A stretch of 64,000 bases of DNA from Pseudomonas morbosilactucae (GCF_023241715.1 NZ_JALQCW010000004.1:124001-188000), one strand, 5' to 3'. Counted from the stretch's first letter, positions 1 through 9,696 are shown. Numbers and translations are program-made. The notes: generated by a model not told the origin, from the sequence alone.

Positions 1-365
1 GGGAAGCCGTGATGTCAGCCTCCCATTGGAAGCTGGACAACCTGATCGCCATTGTCGACGTCAACAACCAGCAGGCCGACGGCCACTCCAGTGAAATCCT
101 GTCGTTCGAGCCCATCGTCGATCGCTGGCAAGCGTTTGGCTGGTTCACGCAGCGTGTGGATGGCAACGACCTGGACGCGCTGGTCACCGCATTCGACGCC
201 GCACGCAATCATCCCGGCCAGCAACCCCGGGTGATCATTTGCGATACCAAAATGGGCAAAGGCGTGCCCTTCCTGGAAACCCGAGAGAAAACGCATTTTA
301 TCCGCGTGGAAGAACACGAATGGGATCAGGCACTGAACAACCTTGAAGAAGGAAACAACCAATGA
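1..365 (+). CDS. Transketolase, N-terminal (TPP-binding) subunit, 5' truncated
   Basis: This is the last 120 or so residues of the N-terminal half of a split transketolase. The reading frame is open from base 3 to the window edge, so the true start lies upstream. The visible part contains the LDNLIAIVDVNNQQADG stretch, which is the NN part of the thiamine-diphosphate/Mg2+ binding region, followed by the end of the fold with CDTKMGKGVPF. Transketolase moves two-carbon ketol units between sugar phosphates in the cytosol. The stop overlaps the start of the C-terminal subunit by 4 bases, so the two are translationally coupled and should form one heteromeric enzyme. Whether it serves the pentose-phosphate pathway or a specialised sugar pathway cannot be told from here. 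Confidence 0.9.
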   Translation, partial: EAVMSASHWKLDNLIAIVDVNNQQADGHSSEILSFEPIVDRWQAFGWFTQRVDGNDLDALVTAFDAARNHPGQQPRVIICDTKMGKGVPFLETREKTHFIRVEEHEWDQALNNLEEGNNQ

Positions 366-1384
366 GCAACGCCGCTGACACTCCGACTTCAACGGGCGAA
401 CCGGCTAAAAAGCGCCTGACCACCTCGGCCATGATTGCGTCGATTGCCGCTGAAGGCCAAGCCACGAAATCCGCGCCCTTTGGGCACGCCCTGGCGGCCC
501 TGGCGGAACAACGTCCAGACATCGTGGGCCTGTCCGCCGACCTGTCCAAATACACCGACCTGCACATTTTCGCCAAGGCTCATCCCGATCGCTTTTATCA
601 AATGGGCATGGCAGAGCAACTGCTGATGAGCGCGGCCGCGGGAATGGCCCGTGAAGGCTTTGTTCCTTTCGCCACCACTTATGCCGTGTTTGCTTCTCGT
701 CGCGCCTATGACTTTATCTGCATGGCCATTGCCGAGGAAAACCTCAACGTCAAAATCGTTTGCGGCTTGCCGGGCCTCACCACCGGCTATGGCCCAAGCC
801 ACCAGGCCACGGATGATCTGGCGATCTTCCGCGCCATGCCCAACCTGATGATTGTCGACCCCTGCGACGCCCTGGAAATCGAACAGGCCGTGCCCGCCAT
901 CGCGGCGCACCAAGGTCCGGTGTACATGCGTTTGTTGCGCGGCAATGTCCCCCTGGTACTGGACGAGTACGGCTATCAATTCGAGATTGGCAAGGCCAAG
1001 ACGCTGCGCACTGGCAACGATGTGTTGATCATCGCCACCGGCTTAATGACGATGCGCGCCCTGGAAGCGGCCAAGCAATTGCAGGCAGACGGTATCGATG
1101 TCGCCGTGCTGCACGTGCCGACAATCAAGCCACTGGATGAGCAAAGCATCCTGGCGGAAGCCAGGAAGCCCGGCCGGCTGGTGGTGACTGCAGAAAACAG
1201 TTCGGTGATCGGGGGGCTGGGTGAGGCGGTTGCGACGGTATTGCTGCGCAACGGCGTAACGCCCACCTTCAGGCAGATCGCCTTGCCCGATGCCTTCCTC
1301 GATGCCGGCGCATTACCCACGCTGCATGATCGCTACGGCATCTCCACGTCGATGGTCTGTGCCCAGATCAAAGCCTGGCTCTGA
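362..1384 (+). CDS. Transketolase, C-terminal (pyrimidine-binding) subunit
   Basis: A 340-residue protein covering the pyrimidine-binding domain (about residues 35-205, with the GLTTGYGPSHQATDD segment carrying a conserved His) and the C-terminal transketolase domain (about 215-335). It completes the TPP active site with the N-terminal subunit encoded just upstream; the ATGA overlap at 362-365 indicates coupled translation. Split transketolases of this size (about 280 plus 340 residues) are common beside sugar or alcohol catabolic genes in Pseudomonas, whereas the housekeeping tktA is a single 660-residue protein, so this is probably a second, pathway-specific enzyme. An Ala/Thr-rich N-terminal tail of about 25 residues precedes the domain. 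A strong terminator follows. Confidence 0.92.
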   Translation: MSNAADTPTSTGEPAKKRLTTSAMIASIAAEGQATKSAPFGHALAALAEQRPDIVGLSADLSKYTDLHIFAKAHPDRFYQMGMAEQLLMSAAAGMAREGFVPFATTYAVFASRRAYDFICMAIAEENLNVKIVCGLPGLTTGYGPSHQATDDLAIFRAMPNLMIVDPCDALEIEQAVPAIAAHQGPVYMRLLRGNVPLVLDEYGYQFEIGKAKTLRTGNDVLIIATGLMTMRALEAAKQLQADGIDVAVLHVPTIKPLDEQSILAEARKPGRLVVTAENSSVIGGLGEAVATVLLRNGVTPTFRQIALPDAFLDAGALPTLHDRYGISTSMVCAQIKAWL

Positions 1385-1430
1385 CCGGCCTCGCCTAGCA
1401 TTACCCAAAGGCATAGAGCCTGAACCACAG

Positions 1431-1470
1431 AAAAAGCTCCATCTCATAAATCGGGTGGAGCTTTTTTTCA
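1431..1470 (+). terminator. Rho-independent terminator after split transketolase
   Basis: An inverted repeat AAAAAGCTCCA ... TGGAGCTTTTTTT with a run of Ts on the plus strand. It sits 46 bases after the transketolase stop and closes that operon. Confidence 0.85.
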
Positions 1471-1538
1471 TAAAAAACTTTTTCTGAATACACCGTTCAG
1501 CCCCCTTCACACCGTCTCAATGACATCCCCTCAGACAG

Positions 1539-4500
1539 GTGCATCACGCCCACAAGAACAGGCATAATGCCATCACTTTCCGGTCATGCTCCGGACCCTC
1601 GTTTTCAACCCTGACTCGGCAAAAAAAGGCGTTTTTGGCTTCGTTCGAAGCTGTTCAAAGGGGCGCCTGGCAACCCGGCATTGTGGAATTCATCTTGAGT
1701 TTTTCATTTTCTTTCAGCGGCAAACCAACCCTGGGCGCGGGCAGCAAGTACAAAGGATGGCCGTGGCGGTCGGTCCTGGCTTTGTTGCTTATGGTGAATG
1801 CCGGTGCGGCTCATGCGTTATCGACCGCGTGCTCAACCCTTAATTCGACCAGTGGCACCACCTCGTATGTCGTCAGGTTTGCGAGTACGGACTTTGCGGC
1901 GGGTGAAAGCATCAGTTTTTCCTACGAGGACAACGGTCAAGACCCCGGAACAAATCCGACCAACTCCAACCTTGTGAACATCAGGTCGCGCAACCTGGGC
2001 ACTGTTTATTCCGATTACCGGAGTTCCACCCGAACCCTGGGCATCCAGACCCCGAGCGTCTCGGCCAGCCAATTGGCGGCGGGTGGGTTGTACCTGCAGA
2101 TTGTCGCCGGGACCTATATCGGGCCCGTCACCATCAGTTGCACCGGGGCCGTGGCCGAAGTCACCCCGGTGGCCGGCGCGGCGACGGCCACTGTGGCCGC
2201 CAATAGTTCAAACAACCCGATCACCTTGCCCATCACTGGTACAGCCACCGCCGTGGCCGTCGCTTCCGCGGCGGCCCACGGCACCGCGACGGCGTCCGGC
2301 ACGTCGATCAGCTACACCCCCGCCGCCGGTTACTCGGGCGCGGACTCGTTCACCTACACCGCGTCCAACGGGGCAGGCACCTCTTCTGCCGCCACCGTCA
2401 GCATCACCGTGTCGCGCCCTACCCTGGTCATCACCCCCTCCTCCGGGGCCTTGCCGGGTGGGCAAGTGGGTGCGAGTTACAGTCAGGCGCTCAGCAGCTC
2501 GGGGGGCACCGCGCCCTATAGCTATTCGGTGAGCGGTTTGCCAGCAGGCATCAGCGTGAACCCGTCCAGCGGTGCCCTGAGCGGAACGCCGACAGCCACC
2601 GGCAACTACAACCTGTCGGTCCTGGCCACGGATGCCAACGGCGCCACCGGATCGGCCAGCTACACCTTGGCCATTGCCCCGGCGCCACCGGTTGCGGGGG
2701 CGGTGTCGGCGACCGTGGCCGCCAACAGCAGCAGCCAGTCGGTCACCCTCAACCTGTCCGGCGGCGCGGCAAACTCAGTCGCTATCGCCGGGGCCCCCAG
2801 CCATGGCCAGGCGACGGTTTCGGGCTTGTCCATCCTCTATACGCCCACACCGGGTTTCTCTGGGGCGGACAGCCTGAGCTACACCGCCACCAATGCCTCC
2901 GGCACCTCGGCGCCCGCGACCATCAGCATAACGGTCACCGCCTCGGCGCTGGTCCTGAGCCCGGCCAGCGGCGCATTACCCAATGGCCAAGTGGGCGTGG
3001 CCTACAACGAATCAATCCGTGCAACCGGAGGCGTTGCGCCCTACCACTACAGCGCCACGGGCCTGCCCAACGGCCTCAACCTTGATCCGTCGAGCGGGCT
3101 GATCAGCGGCGTCGCCACCTCAGCCGGCCACTTCAGTGTGGCGCTGAGCGTCAGCGATAACGCGGGCGGCTCTGGCTCGGCCAACTACACCCTGGACATC
3201 GCCGAGCCGTTGCCGGTTGCCGGGGCGGTGTCAGCCACGGTGGCGGCCAACACCTCGAACAATGCGCTGACCCTGGTGCTGTCAGGCGGCACTGCGACCG
3301 CCGTCACGGTGGTCACCGCGCCCGCTCATGGCCAGGCCACGGCCAGCGGCACCAGCATCCGCTACAGCCCCAACGCCGGTTACTCTGGCGCCGACAGCTT
3401 CACCTACAGCGCCAGCAATGCCTCGGGCACCTCCGCGCCGGCCACCGTTACCCTCAGCGTTACAGCGCCCTCACTGGGCCTGTCGCCCGCTGCGGGTTCA
3501 CTGCCGGCAGCGACGGTCGGCACGGCCTACAGCCAAGTGTTCAGCGCCTCTGGTGGCGCCAGCCCTTATCGATTCAGTGCTTCAGGACTGCCGGCGGGCC
3601 TGAGCCTGGACCCGGCCTCTGGAAGCATGACCGGCAACCCGACCACCGCGGCAAACGTGAGTTTTTCAATCGTCGCGACCGATGCCAACGGTGTGCCGGT
3701 GAGTGCCGCCTACAGCCTGGTCATCAACGGCAGCGCACCGCAGGCGGTGGACAGCACGGTCAGCCTGGGCGCCGGCCAGAGCGTCAATGTGGACCTGGGG
3801 GCCGGTGCCACCGGCGGGCCCTTTGTCTCGGCGACATTGCTTGATGTGCCGCCGTCGAGCATGGGCACCGCGCGCCTCAATGGCCTGAAGTTGAGCTTCA
3901 CCCCGGCGGCTAACGCCAGCGGGACCCTGACCCTGCGCTACTCCTTGATCAACGGTCAGGGCCAGTCGGTGACGGCAACCCTGACCATTCAAATCACCCC
4001 GCGCAAAGACCCCAGCCAGGACGCGGAAGTGGCCGGTATGGTGAACGCCCAGGCCCAGAGCGCGGCGCAGTTTGCCAAGGCCCAGATCAGCAACTTCAAC
4101 GACCGCCTGGAGCAGTTGCACGGCATGGATGGCCACCGCAACGCCTTCAACCTGCGCTTTGCGCTCTCGCCAGCGGAGTCCGCACAGCCACAGCCTGACG
4201 ATGGCTTGGGGATTTTCCGCTCGCTGTCGGCGTTGCAGGCCAAGGATGACCAATGGGCCCTGCAGCGCGCCGCCGCAGCCCCGGCGGCAGACCCCGCGCC
4301 AAGCCAAGACCTCTCGCTGTGGACCGGTGGTTATGTGGACTTCGGCAAGAGCCAGCGCAGCGGTGCCAAAGTCAGCAATACGCTGATCGGCATCAGCGGT
4401 GGCATGGACTATCGGCTGTCTCCATCGCTGACGGTCGGCGCAGGCATTGGCTTGGGCAAAGACAAGAGTGACATCGGCTCATCCGGCACCACCAGTCGCG

Positions 4501-5129
4501 GCGACGCCTACAGCGCCGCGCTGTACGGCAGTTACCACCCTGGCCCGGTGTTCCTCGATGCACTGCTCGGTTACAGCTGGCTGAACTTCGACAGCGATCG
4601 CTATGTAACGGACAGCAGTCGTTACGCCCAGGGCCATCGTCGGGGCGATCAACTATTCGGTTCCTTGAGTTCCGGTTACGAGGCCCGCGGGCAACATTGG
4701 CTGCTGTCGCCCTACGCTCGCCTCGACGCCTCCACTACTTGGCTGCGGGCATTCAGCGAGGCCGATGCCGGGGCCGACAACCTGGAGTACGCCGACCAGC
4801 GCCTGTCCCTGCTCTCGAGTGTCGCCGGCTTGCGTGGGCAGTACGGTATTCCCCTGGGCTGGTCCTACCTGAACCTGCGTTCGCGCCTGGAATACAGCCA
4901 CACCTTCAATACGGACAGCACCGCCCGCATGGGGTACGCCGATATCGGCGACCTGGCCTACTCCCTGCGCACCGAAGGGCTGAGCCAGGACACCCTGTCT
5001 GCTTCGCTGGGCGTGGACTTTCTCTGGCTGTCCGGGCTGAGTACCGGGATCGGCTACCAAGGCACCCGGGCATTTGGCGACTCGTCCCGTTCGGATTCGA
5101 TCTCCTTCAGGCTGGCCCACCGGTTCTGA
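1539..5129 (+). CDS. Autotransporter with three tandem Ig-like/He_PIG double repeats
   Basis: A large surface protein (1196 residues from the first ATG). A hydrophobic signal segment (SVLALLLMVNAGAAHA) lies at about residues 78-95, so the real start is probably later than 1539; GTG 1683 or TTG 1695 would leave a more normal leader, but neither has a clear ribosome site. The passenger has a repeat of about 175 residues beginning near residues 211, 385 and 560. Each repeat is a cadherin/Ig-like half (…YSGADSFTYTASN…) plus an He_PIG half (…GLPAGLSLDPASG…). A diverged Ig-like module begins near 735. A helical linker (about 828-865) leads into an autotransporter beta-barrel (about 925-1196) that ends in the usual terminal Phe. 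By family this is an outer-membrane adhesin-like protein; no catalytic domain is visible. A bidirectional terminator follows. Confidence 0.85.
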   Translation: MHHAHKNRHNAITFRSCSGPSFSTLTRQKKAFLASFEAVQRGAWQPGIVEFILSFSFSFSGKPTLGAGSKYKGWPWRSVLALLLMVNAGAAHALSTACSTLNSTSGTTSYVVRFASTDFAAGESISFSYEDNGQDPGTNPTNSNLVNIRSRNLGTVYSDYRSSTRTLGIQTPSVSASQLAAGGLYLQIVAGTYIGPVTISCTGAVAEVTPVAGAATATVAANSSNNPITLPITGTATAVAVASAAAHGTATASGTSISYTPAAGYSGADSFTYTASNGAGTSSAATVSITVSRPTLVITPSSGALPGGQVGASYSQALSSSGGTAPYSYSVSGLPAGISVNPSSGALSGTPTATGNYNLSVLATDANGATGSASYTLAIAPAPPVAGAVSATVAANSSSQSVTLNLSGGAANSVAIAGAPSHGQATVSGLSILYTPTPGFSGADSLSYTATNASGTSAPATISITVTASALVLSPASGALPNGQVGVAYNESIRATGGVAPYHYSATGLPNGLNLDPSSGLISGVATSAGHFSVALSVSDNAGGSGSANYTLDIAEPLPVAGAVSATVAANTSNNALTLVLSGGTATAVTVVTAPAHGQATASGTSIRYSPNAGYSGADSFTYSASNASGTSAPATVTLSVTAPSLGLSPAAGSLPAATVGTAYSQVFSASGGASPYRFSASGLPAGLSLDPASGSMTGNPTTAANVSFSIVATDANGVPVSAAYSLVINGSAPQAVDSTVSLGAGQSVNVDLGAGATGGPFVSATLLDVPPSSMGTARLNGLKLSFTPAANASGTLTLRYSLINGQGQSVTATLTIQITPRKDPSQDAEVAGMVNAQAQSAAQFAKAQISNFNDRLEQLHGMDGHRNAFNLRFALSPAESAQPQPDDGLGIFRSLSALQAKDDQWALQRAAAAPAADPAPSQDLSLWTGGYVDFGKSQRSGAKVSNTLIGISGGMDYRLSPSLTVGAGIGLGKDKSDIGSSGTTSRGDAYSAALYGSYHPGPVFLDALLGYSWLNFDSDRYVTDSSRYAQGHRRGDQLFGSLSSGYEARGQHWLLSPYARLDASTTWLRAFSEADAGADNLEYADQRLSLLSSVAGLRGQYGIPLGWSYLNLRSRLEYSHTFNTDSTARMGYADIGDLAYSLRTEGLSQDTLSASLGVDFLWLSGLSTGIGYQGTRAFGDSSRSDSISFRLAHRF
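2169..3740 (+). repeat. Three tandem coding repeats of about 524 bp
   Basis: Within the autotransporter gene, units begin at 2169, 2691 and 3216 (522 and 525 bp apart) and the third ends at about 3740. Each opens with a VAGA-type motif followed by a TVAAN segment. A more diverged partial unit follows from 3741. The repeats are diverged at DNA level but in register at protein level. Confidence 0.8.
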
Positions 5130-5145
5130 CGAATCGAGCGATTCA

Positions 5146-5183
5146 TAAAAAGGCCGAGCGGCATAACCGCTCGGCCTTTTTTC
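5146..5183. terminator. Bidirectional terminator between autotransporter and GMC oxidoreductase
   Basis: AAAAAGGCCGAGCGG, a short loop, then CCGCTCGGCCTTTTTT. There are As on one side and Ts on the other, placed between two convergent genes (ends at 5129 and 5191), so it can stop both. Confidence 0.85.
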
Positions 5184-5190
5184 TCCGGGT

Positions 5191-7149
5191 TCAGCGCCTG
5201 GGCCCGACCATCGCCTCCACCGTGGTCGATCGGCTGTCCGTGCTGGCAGCGGCCGGGCTGCTGGTCCGTGCCGCCTGCGGCCTGGGCCTCGACGCATCCT
5301 GCAAGATCACCTGAGCGGCTTTTTCGGCGGCGACATAGATCGAGGTGACAATAAAGAACCCCGGGATTTTCGGAAAAATCGAGGCATCCACCACCCGCAG
5401 GTTGCCGACGCCGCGCACCCGGAATTGACTGTCGAGCACCGCCATCGGATCGTCCGCCGCCCCTATGGGGCAGGTGCAGGAGGCGTGATGCCCCCAGGCC
5501 TGGTTCATCACGAACTCCTTGAGTTGCTCATCGGTTTGCACCGCCTCCCCGGGCAATTCTTCACAGGCGATCAGCCCCGCGTCTTTCAACGGTTGGGCCA
5601 GGTTGCGCACAAACTTGATGGCTTCCACCACCGATTGCAGGTCCTCACCCTGGGTGTCATTGCCCTCCTCGAAGTAACGGAAGTTGATCAGCGGCGTGTC
5701 GGCCGGGTCTTTTGAGCGCAGGGTGACGTAGCCGGCGCTGTTGTTGGTATGGGCCTTGAGCACGGCCCAGGTCAGGTAGTTCAGGTGGTCGACAATCAGT
5801 TTTGAATAACCGGGGAAATAGCCGCGAAACAGTGCCAGCAAGGAGAAGCAGAACAGGTCGGGCAACGGCCGCTGCTTCAACGACTTCTTGATGATCGCCA
5901 GCACTGCGCCGTTGGTGGCATAGACCCCGACCTTGCCCTTGGCCCACTCCTCGTACTGCGGGTCGCCCTTGGCGTAGCGCGCACCTTTCAGCACCCCCCA
6001 GTGTTCGAAGTTCATCCGATTGACCACCCCCACCTCGTAGCGGTCCTGCAGGTTGCGCCCCACCCCCGGCAATTCGACCCGCAGTGGAATCTCCATGGCC
6101 TCCAGGGTGTCACGCGGGCCGATGCCCGAGAGCATCAGCAGTTGTGGGGTGTTGAAGGCCCCACCGGCGAGGATCACTTCACGGCTGGCACGCACCTGGC
6201 GCAATTCGCCGCCAGGGTTGCGCGGCAAGGTACAGGCGCGGTACAGCCGCGCGCCCTTGATGTACTCCACGCCGTAGGCGCGCTGCTGGTCATCGAGCAA
6301 CACCCGGGTCACCAGCGCATCCAATTCGATGTGCAGGTTGTTCGGGAAACGCTGTTGCACGTCCAGCAGGCGCTCGCGGGTGCCGTTGCGATGGTGCTTG
6401 CGGGTGGCCAGCGGCGGATAGCGCAGGCCGATGGCGTCGTCGCGCACCAGCCGCCAGTCGTTGGGATCGCCCACGCCCTGCAATTGCCAGCCTATGCGCT
6501 TGAAGGTTTCACCCAGGGTCTTGAACGCCTGCTCGGCGGACTTGACGATGGAACGCACCAGCGACAGGTCGTCGATCACCGCCTCCGGCACGGTCTTCTC
6601 CACATGCAACCAGCCCTTGAAACCATGCCGCGACGGGTTGATGCCAAACCAGGAAAGAAAGCGCTGCACCGGCCGGTGACGGCAGTTCTCCAGGCGCTGA
6701 AAATGCTCGCGCATGGCGCTGGCCTTCCACGACGGGTCGCCGGTGATCTGGGCAATGTGGTCCCAGTCCTGGTTGTGCGGGTAGACGGTGATCATCGCGT
6801 TGTGCGCGGTGCAGCCACCCAGGCAACTGGCCCGCGGGTACAGCACCCCGTCGACGGTTTCACCCTGGAAGGTCCGGGTGAACTTGGGGTCCTGCAGCTG
6901 GCGGGCGTCATTGCTGTAGTGGCGGACGAAAAAGTCCCAGCGCATGGCGTCGTTTTCGGTGGAACGGGGGTGAAACGCCGGCACCTGGTACTCCTCCGGC
7001 AATCGCGGGGCCGTGCCCGACGCCACCGGGTCGCTGCCCGACTCCAGTACCAGCACCTTGCGCCCCTGTTCGGCCAGGCGCGCGGCGACCGTGCCGCCCC
7101 CGGCCCCGGAGCCCACCACGATGTACTCGTATTCCATGTCGTTGTTCAT
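5191..7149 (-). CDS. GMC-family FAD-dependent oxidoreductase
   Basis: A 652-residue flavoprotein of the glucose-methanol-choline family. The N-terminus carries the dinucleotide-binding motif VVGSGAGGGTVAARLAEQG (about residues 10-28). The C-terminal segment has the paired His of the GMC active site (H554-H555 in WGHHASCTCPIG) and the closing FAD motif (DASIFPKIPGFFIVTSIYVAAEKAA). No signal peptide is visible, so it looks cytoplasmic as encoded. It lies 12 bases downstream of the di-haem lipoprotein gene and is surely co-transcribed with it. GMC enzymes oxidise alcohols and the cytochrome could take electrons, but a cytoplasmic dehydrogenase and a periplasm-facing lipoprotein do not fit simply; Tat-independent export or separate roles are possible. 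The last 40 residues are low-complexity and not part of the fold. Substrate unknown. Confidence 0.85.
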   Translation of the reverse strand: MNNDMEYEYIVVGSGAGGGTVAARLAEQGRKVLVLESGSDPVASGTAPRLPEEYQVPAFHPRSTENDAMRWDFFVRHYSNDARQLQDPKFTRTFQGETVDGVLYPRASCLGGCTAHNAMITVYPHNQDWDHIAQITGDPSWKASAMREHFQRLENCRHRPVQRFLSWFGINPSRHGFKGWLHVEKTVPEAVIDDLSLVRSIVKSAEQAFKTLGETFKRIGWQLQGVGDPNDWRLVRDDAIGLRYPPLATRKHHRNGTRERLLDVQQRFPNNLHIELDALVTRVLLDDQQRAYGVEYIKGARLYRACTLPRNPGGELRQVRASREVILAGGAFNTPQLLMLSGIGPRDTLEAMEIPLRVELPGVGRNLQDRYEVGVVNRMNFEHWGVLKGARYAKGDPQYEEWAKGKVGVYATNGAVLAIIKKSLKQRPLPDLFCFSLLALFRGYFPGYSKLIVDHLNYLTWAVLKAHTNNSAGYVTLRSKDPADTPLINFRYFEEGNDTQGEDLQSVVEAIKFVRNLAQPLKDAGLIACEELPGEAVQTDEQLKEFVMNQAWGHHASCTCPIGAADDPMAVLDSQFRVRGVGNLRVVDASIFPKIPGFFIVTSIYVAAEKAAQVILQDASRPRPQAARTSSPAAASTDSRSTTVEAMVGPRR

Positions 7150-7161
7150 CGCCGTCCATCC

Positions 7162-9669
7162 TTAGAAGGTTTTCAACAGGGCGATCAATGCCCGTTTGTC
7201 TTCGTCACTCAGGCCTTGCTCACCCTTGAGGAAGCCAGTGCCGAAGTAATGGCCCTTGTCCACCACGTAGTCCGGGCACTTGCTCACCGCCAGCAGCGGC
7301 TGCACCAGGCGCGCGAAGACCTTGCGGGCTTCTTCGTCGGTGGCGCCGGCCGGCAACTGCTTGAGGTCATGCTTGATCTTCAGCAGCAGCTCCAGCACCT
7401 GGGCGCGTTTTTCCAGGTCGATGTTGGACAGCAGGCCCACCGGCGTACCTTGCGGGATCGGCCCCAGTTGCACGCCGTCATCGTCGAACAGCCACGGCAG
7501 CCAGCGGCTGACCAGCCCTTCCAGGTCTTGCAGGAATTTCGGCAGGTAGCCGCTGTTGACCCGCAGGTAGCTGGTTTCACTGGTGACGTCGATGGTGCCC
7601 GGGTGGGTCTTGCCGGAACGGGTCATGACCTGGAAGTTGCCTTGGCGTTTTTCCGGCCACAGCAGCATCTCGATGGCACTGTCGAAGGACGCCATGCGCT
7701 CCTCGACCCCGCCCTTCCATTCGAATTTACCCAGGCTGTTGTTGAGCAAGAGCGGCGCGGTGGACCACAGGCTGATCAGCGATGCAGGCCGCGTGTAACC
7801 GCGCCCGCCGGCCGGCATCGAGTATTCCCGAGGCTCACCCGTGTAGGGGTTCTGCACCAGGATCGAGCCCACCCCCGGCAGTTGCTTGTAGGACTGCGAA
7901 GAGAAGTTGTCCCAGATATTGCCGCCCAGGGCGTTGGTCGCCAGCGGGCTGCAGGCGTTGGTTTCCAGCAAGGTGACCGGCACCCGCAGTTCGGTGGACA
8001 GGTAATTGTCGGTGAGGAACTTGTCGTCCTTGACGATGGCGCGCATGGCGTCCTTGAACTCCGCGGTCTCGCTCCAGCGCCAGTAGTTGTTCCAGCACTG
8101 CAGGTAGCCGTTGTTCACGCAGCCATTGTCGGGAAAGAAGCTCCAGGCTTTTTCCGGCAGCTTGCTGGAGTGACAGCGGGCGCAGGTGTCGGCAAAGACT
8201 TCCTTGCCGCGCTCCAGTACCGCCGCCGGCTCACTCAGGTGCGCCGCGCCGCCGGGGGCGTCTTTCAGGTAGTCCGGCGTGGCCGAAGCCAGGAAGAACA
8301 GTGCCAGGTCCGGCGTCTGCGCCTCGTTGGCGTTCCAGTAGGAGGAGTTCTTGCGCGCCACGTCGATGCGGAACGGGGTGATCGGCTTGCCGCCAATCAA
8401 TGGCCGGAAGTGTGTGGTCCACTCCTCGCTGTACAGGCCGATATTGATGAACACCCGGTTCAACGCACCCAGTGCGCCCACCGAATCGGCACCGTCCTTG
8501 AGCACTCGCGGGGTGAACACCGTGTCCGGTTGCTTATAGAACTGCGCCAGTGCGCTGTCCGGCGTGACGCCGGGCACCTCGTTGAACTGTCTGTTGTTGA
8601 GCCCGCCACCGGCGAGTTTTTCCTTGCCCAGGTGCGCCGCCACCTCGATGCGCGCCTTGAGGTTGTAGACCGCGTTCATGGTGCGCGGGTTGTTGATGTA
8701 GTCGGTGGAGACGAACGAGGTGTCCAGCGCCCCCGGCCGCGAGGTGTGGAACAACTGGTACGGGAAGCTGCTGGGGTCCTGGTTCCACATAAAGATCCGG
8801 TCCACCCAGAAATACTGCGCCCCCGGGTTGGAGTTGAGGTTGGCCCAGGCCGGGCGTTCGTAATCCTGTGGCGGGTTGGTGGGGTTGGGCCCCACATGGC
8901 AGAAGCCGCAGGACATGCCCACCCGATAGGGTTTCACCAGCTTACTGTCGTTGTAATAGCTGGGGTCTTCGTAATAGCGCTTGGGGTCCCATTTTTTCTG
9001 CGCGTGCTCGTCAAAGTTCGGGTTGGGGAACAGCCGCAAGCCGACGATCCCGGTGCCGTAGCCGTAATAGGAGCCCACCGGCAGGTTCTTGCCCCGCGCA
9101 CCGATCTTGACGCCCGGGTATTTGCTTTCGTCTTCAAAGGGGTCGGCGGCGCAGGACGGCTCGCGGCTGTCGAGCCACAAACCGAAGCGGTCTTGCCGGG
9201 GGCCGTCGCCCTTGACGTAGCAGGGCTCGTTGACCACGCCCAGTACTTCCCAGCGTTTATCGCGATTAAAGGCCAGGCTGGGGTGGTTGGAAATGGTCTT
9301 GAGCAGGTCGAGGTTACCGACACTGTCCCGCGAGAGTTTGTCCCACAGGGCATCGTTACCGGCGGTCCAGACAATCCAGTTGTTGCGCCCACGGGCGACG
9401 GCCTCGACGGCCTGCTGTTCGGTAATCCCGGGGATGAAGGGGGACAGGCGCTCCACCAGCAGCGGAGGTTGTTTGGAGACGCCGTAGTCCATGTCGGCGT
9501 AGTAGTCCTCGTCGGCGCCCTTGAGGCTGGCGGCATCACGGCCGACGCATTTGGCTTCGTCCAGGCGCTCGCCGGGTTTGTCGCCGCAGGGGTTTTTCGT
9601 TTCGCTGTTACAGCCCTGTAACAGCACCAAAGGAAGGAAAAGACTCAACATCAGCTTCACAGGTTTCAT
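7162..9669 (-). CDS. Di-haem c-type cytochrome lipoprotein, possibly RoxA/peroxidase-like
   Basis: An 835-residue secreted protein. It starts with a lipoprotein signal (LLQGC lipobox, Cys at about residue 20), so it should be membrane-anchored outside the cytoplasm. Two haem-attachment motifs are visible: CGFCH (C254, C257, H258) and CARCH (C496, C499, H500). Size and the two widely spaced CxxCH motifs recall the di-haem RoxA rubber-oxygenase/MauG-peroxidase superfamily, though the spacing (242 residues) is longer than in RoxA (about 200) and I cannot confirm homology by eye. It is the first gene of a two-gene operon with the GMC oxidoreductase. Function not recognised beyond redox or oxygenase chemistry on the outer side of a membrane. 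Confidence 0.75.
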   Translation of the reverse strand: MKPVKLMLSLFLPLVLLQGCNSETKNPCGDKPGERLDEAKCVGRDAASLKGADEDYYADMDYGVSKQPPLLVERLSPFIPGITEQQAVEAVARGRNNWIVWTAGNDALWDKLSRDSVGNLDLLKTISNHPSLAFNRDKRWEVLGVVNEPCYVKGDGPRQDRFGLWLDSREPSCAADPFEDESKYPGVKIGARGKNLPVGSYYGYGTGIVGLRLFPNPNFDEHAQKKWDPKRYYEDPSYYNDSKLVKPYRVGMSCGFCHVGPNPTNPPQDYERPAWANLNSNPGAQYFWVDRIFMWNQDPSSFPYQLFHTSRPGALDTSFVSTDYINNPRTMNAVYNLKARIEVAAHLGKEKLAGGGLNNRQFNEVPGVTPDSALAQFYKQPDTVFTPRVLKDGADSVGALGALNRVFINIGLYSEEWTTHFRPLIGGKPITPFRIDVARKNSSYWNANEAQTPDLALFFLASATPDYLKDAPGGAAHLSEPAAVLERGKEVFADTCARCHSSKLPEKAWSFFPDNGCVNNGYLQCWNNYWRWSETAEFKDAMRAIVKDDKFLTDNYLSTELRVPVTLLETNACSPLATNALGGNIWDNFSSQSYKQLPGVGSILVQNPYTGEPREYSMPAGGRGYTRPASLISLWSTAPLLLNNSLGKFEWKGGVEERMASFDSAIEMLLWPEKRQGNFQVMTRSGKTHPGTIDVTSETSYLRVNSGYLPKFLQDLEGLVSRWLPWLFDDDGVQLGPIPQGTPVGLLSNIDLEKRAQVLELLLKIKHDLKQLPAGATDEEARKVFARLVQPLLAVSKCPDYVVDKGHYFGTGFLKGEQGLSDEDKRALIALLKTF

Positions 9670-9696
9670 GCGCTGCTCCTTGCACGTGTGCAGACC

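Noticed and set aside
2169..3740. Possible CRISPR or mobile repeat because of the regular spacing.
   Set aside because: The 520-bp units are coding, in frame and diverged, with no spacer structure.
6001..9621. A 1206-residue plus-strand open frame opposite the GMC and di-haem genes.
   Set aside because: It spans two well-supported minus-strand genes and their spacer, has unnatural His/Gln/Arg/Val-rich composition and no domain; it is a GC-codon shadow.
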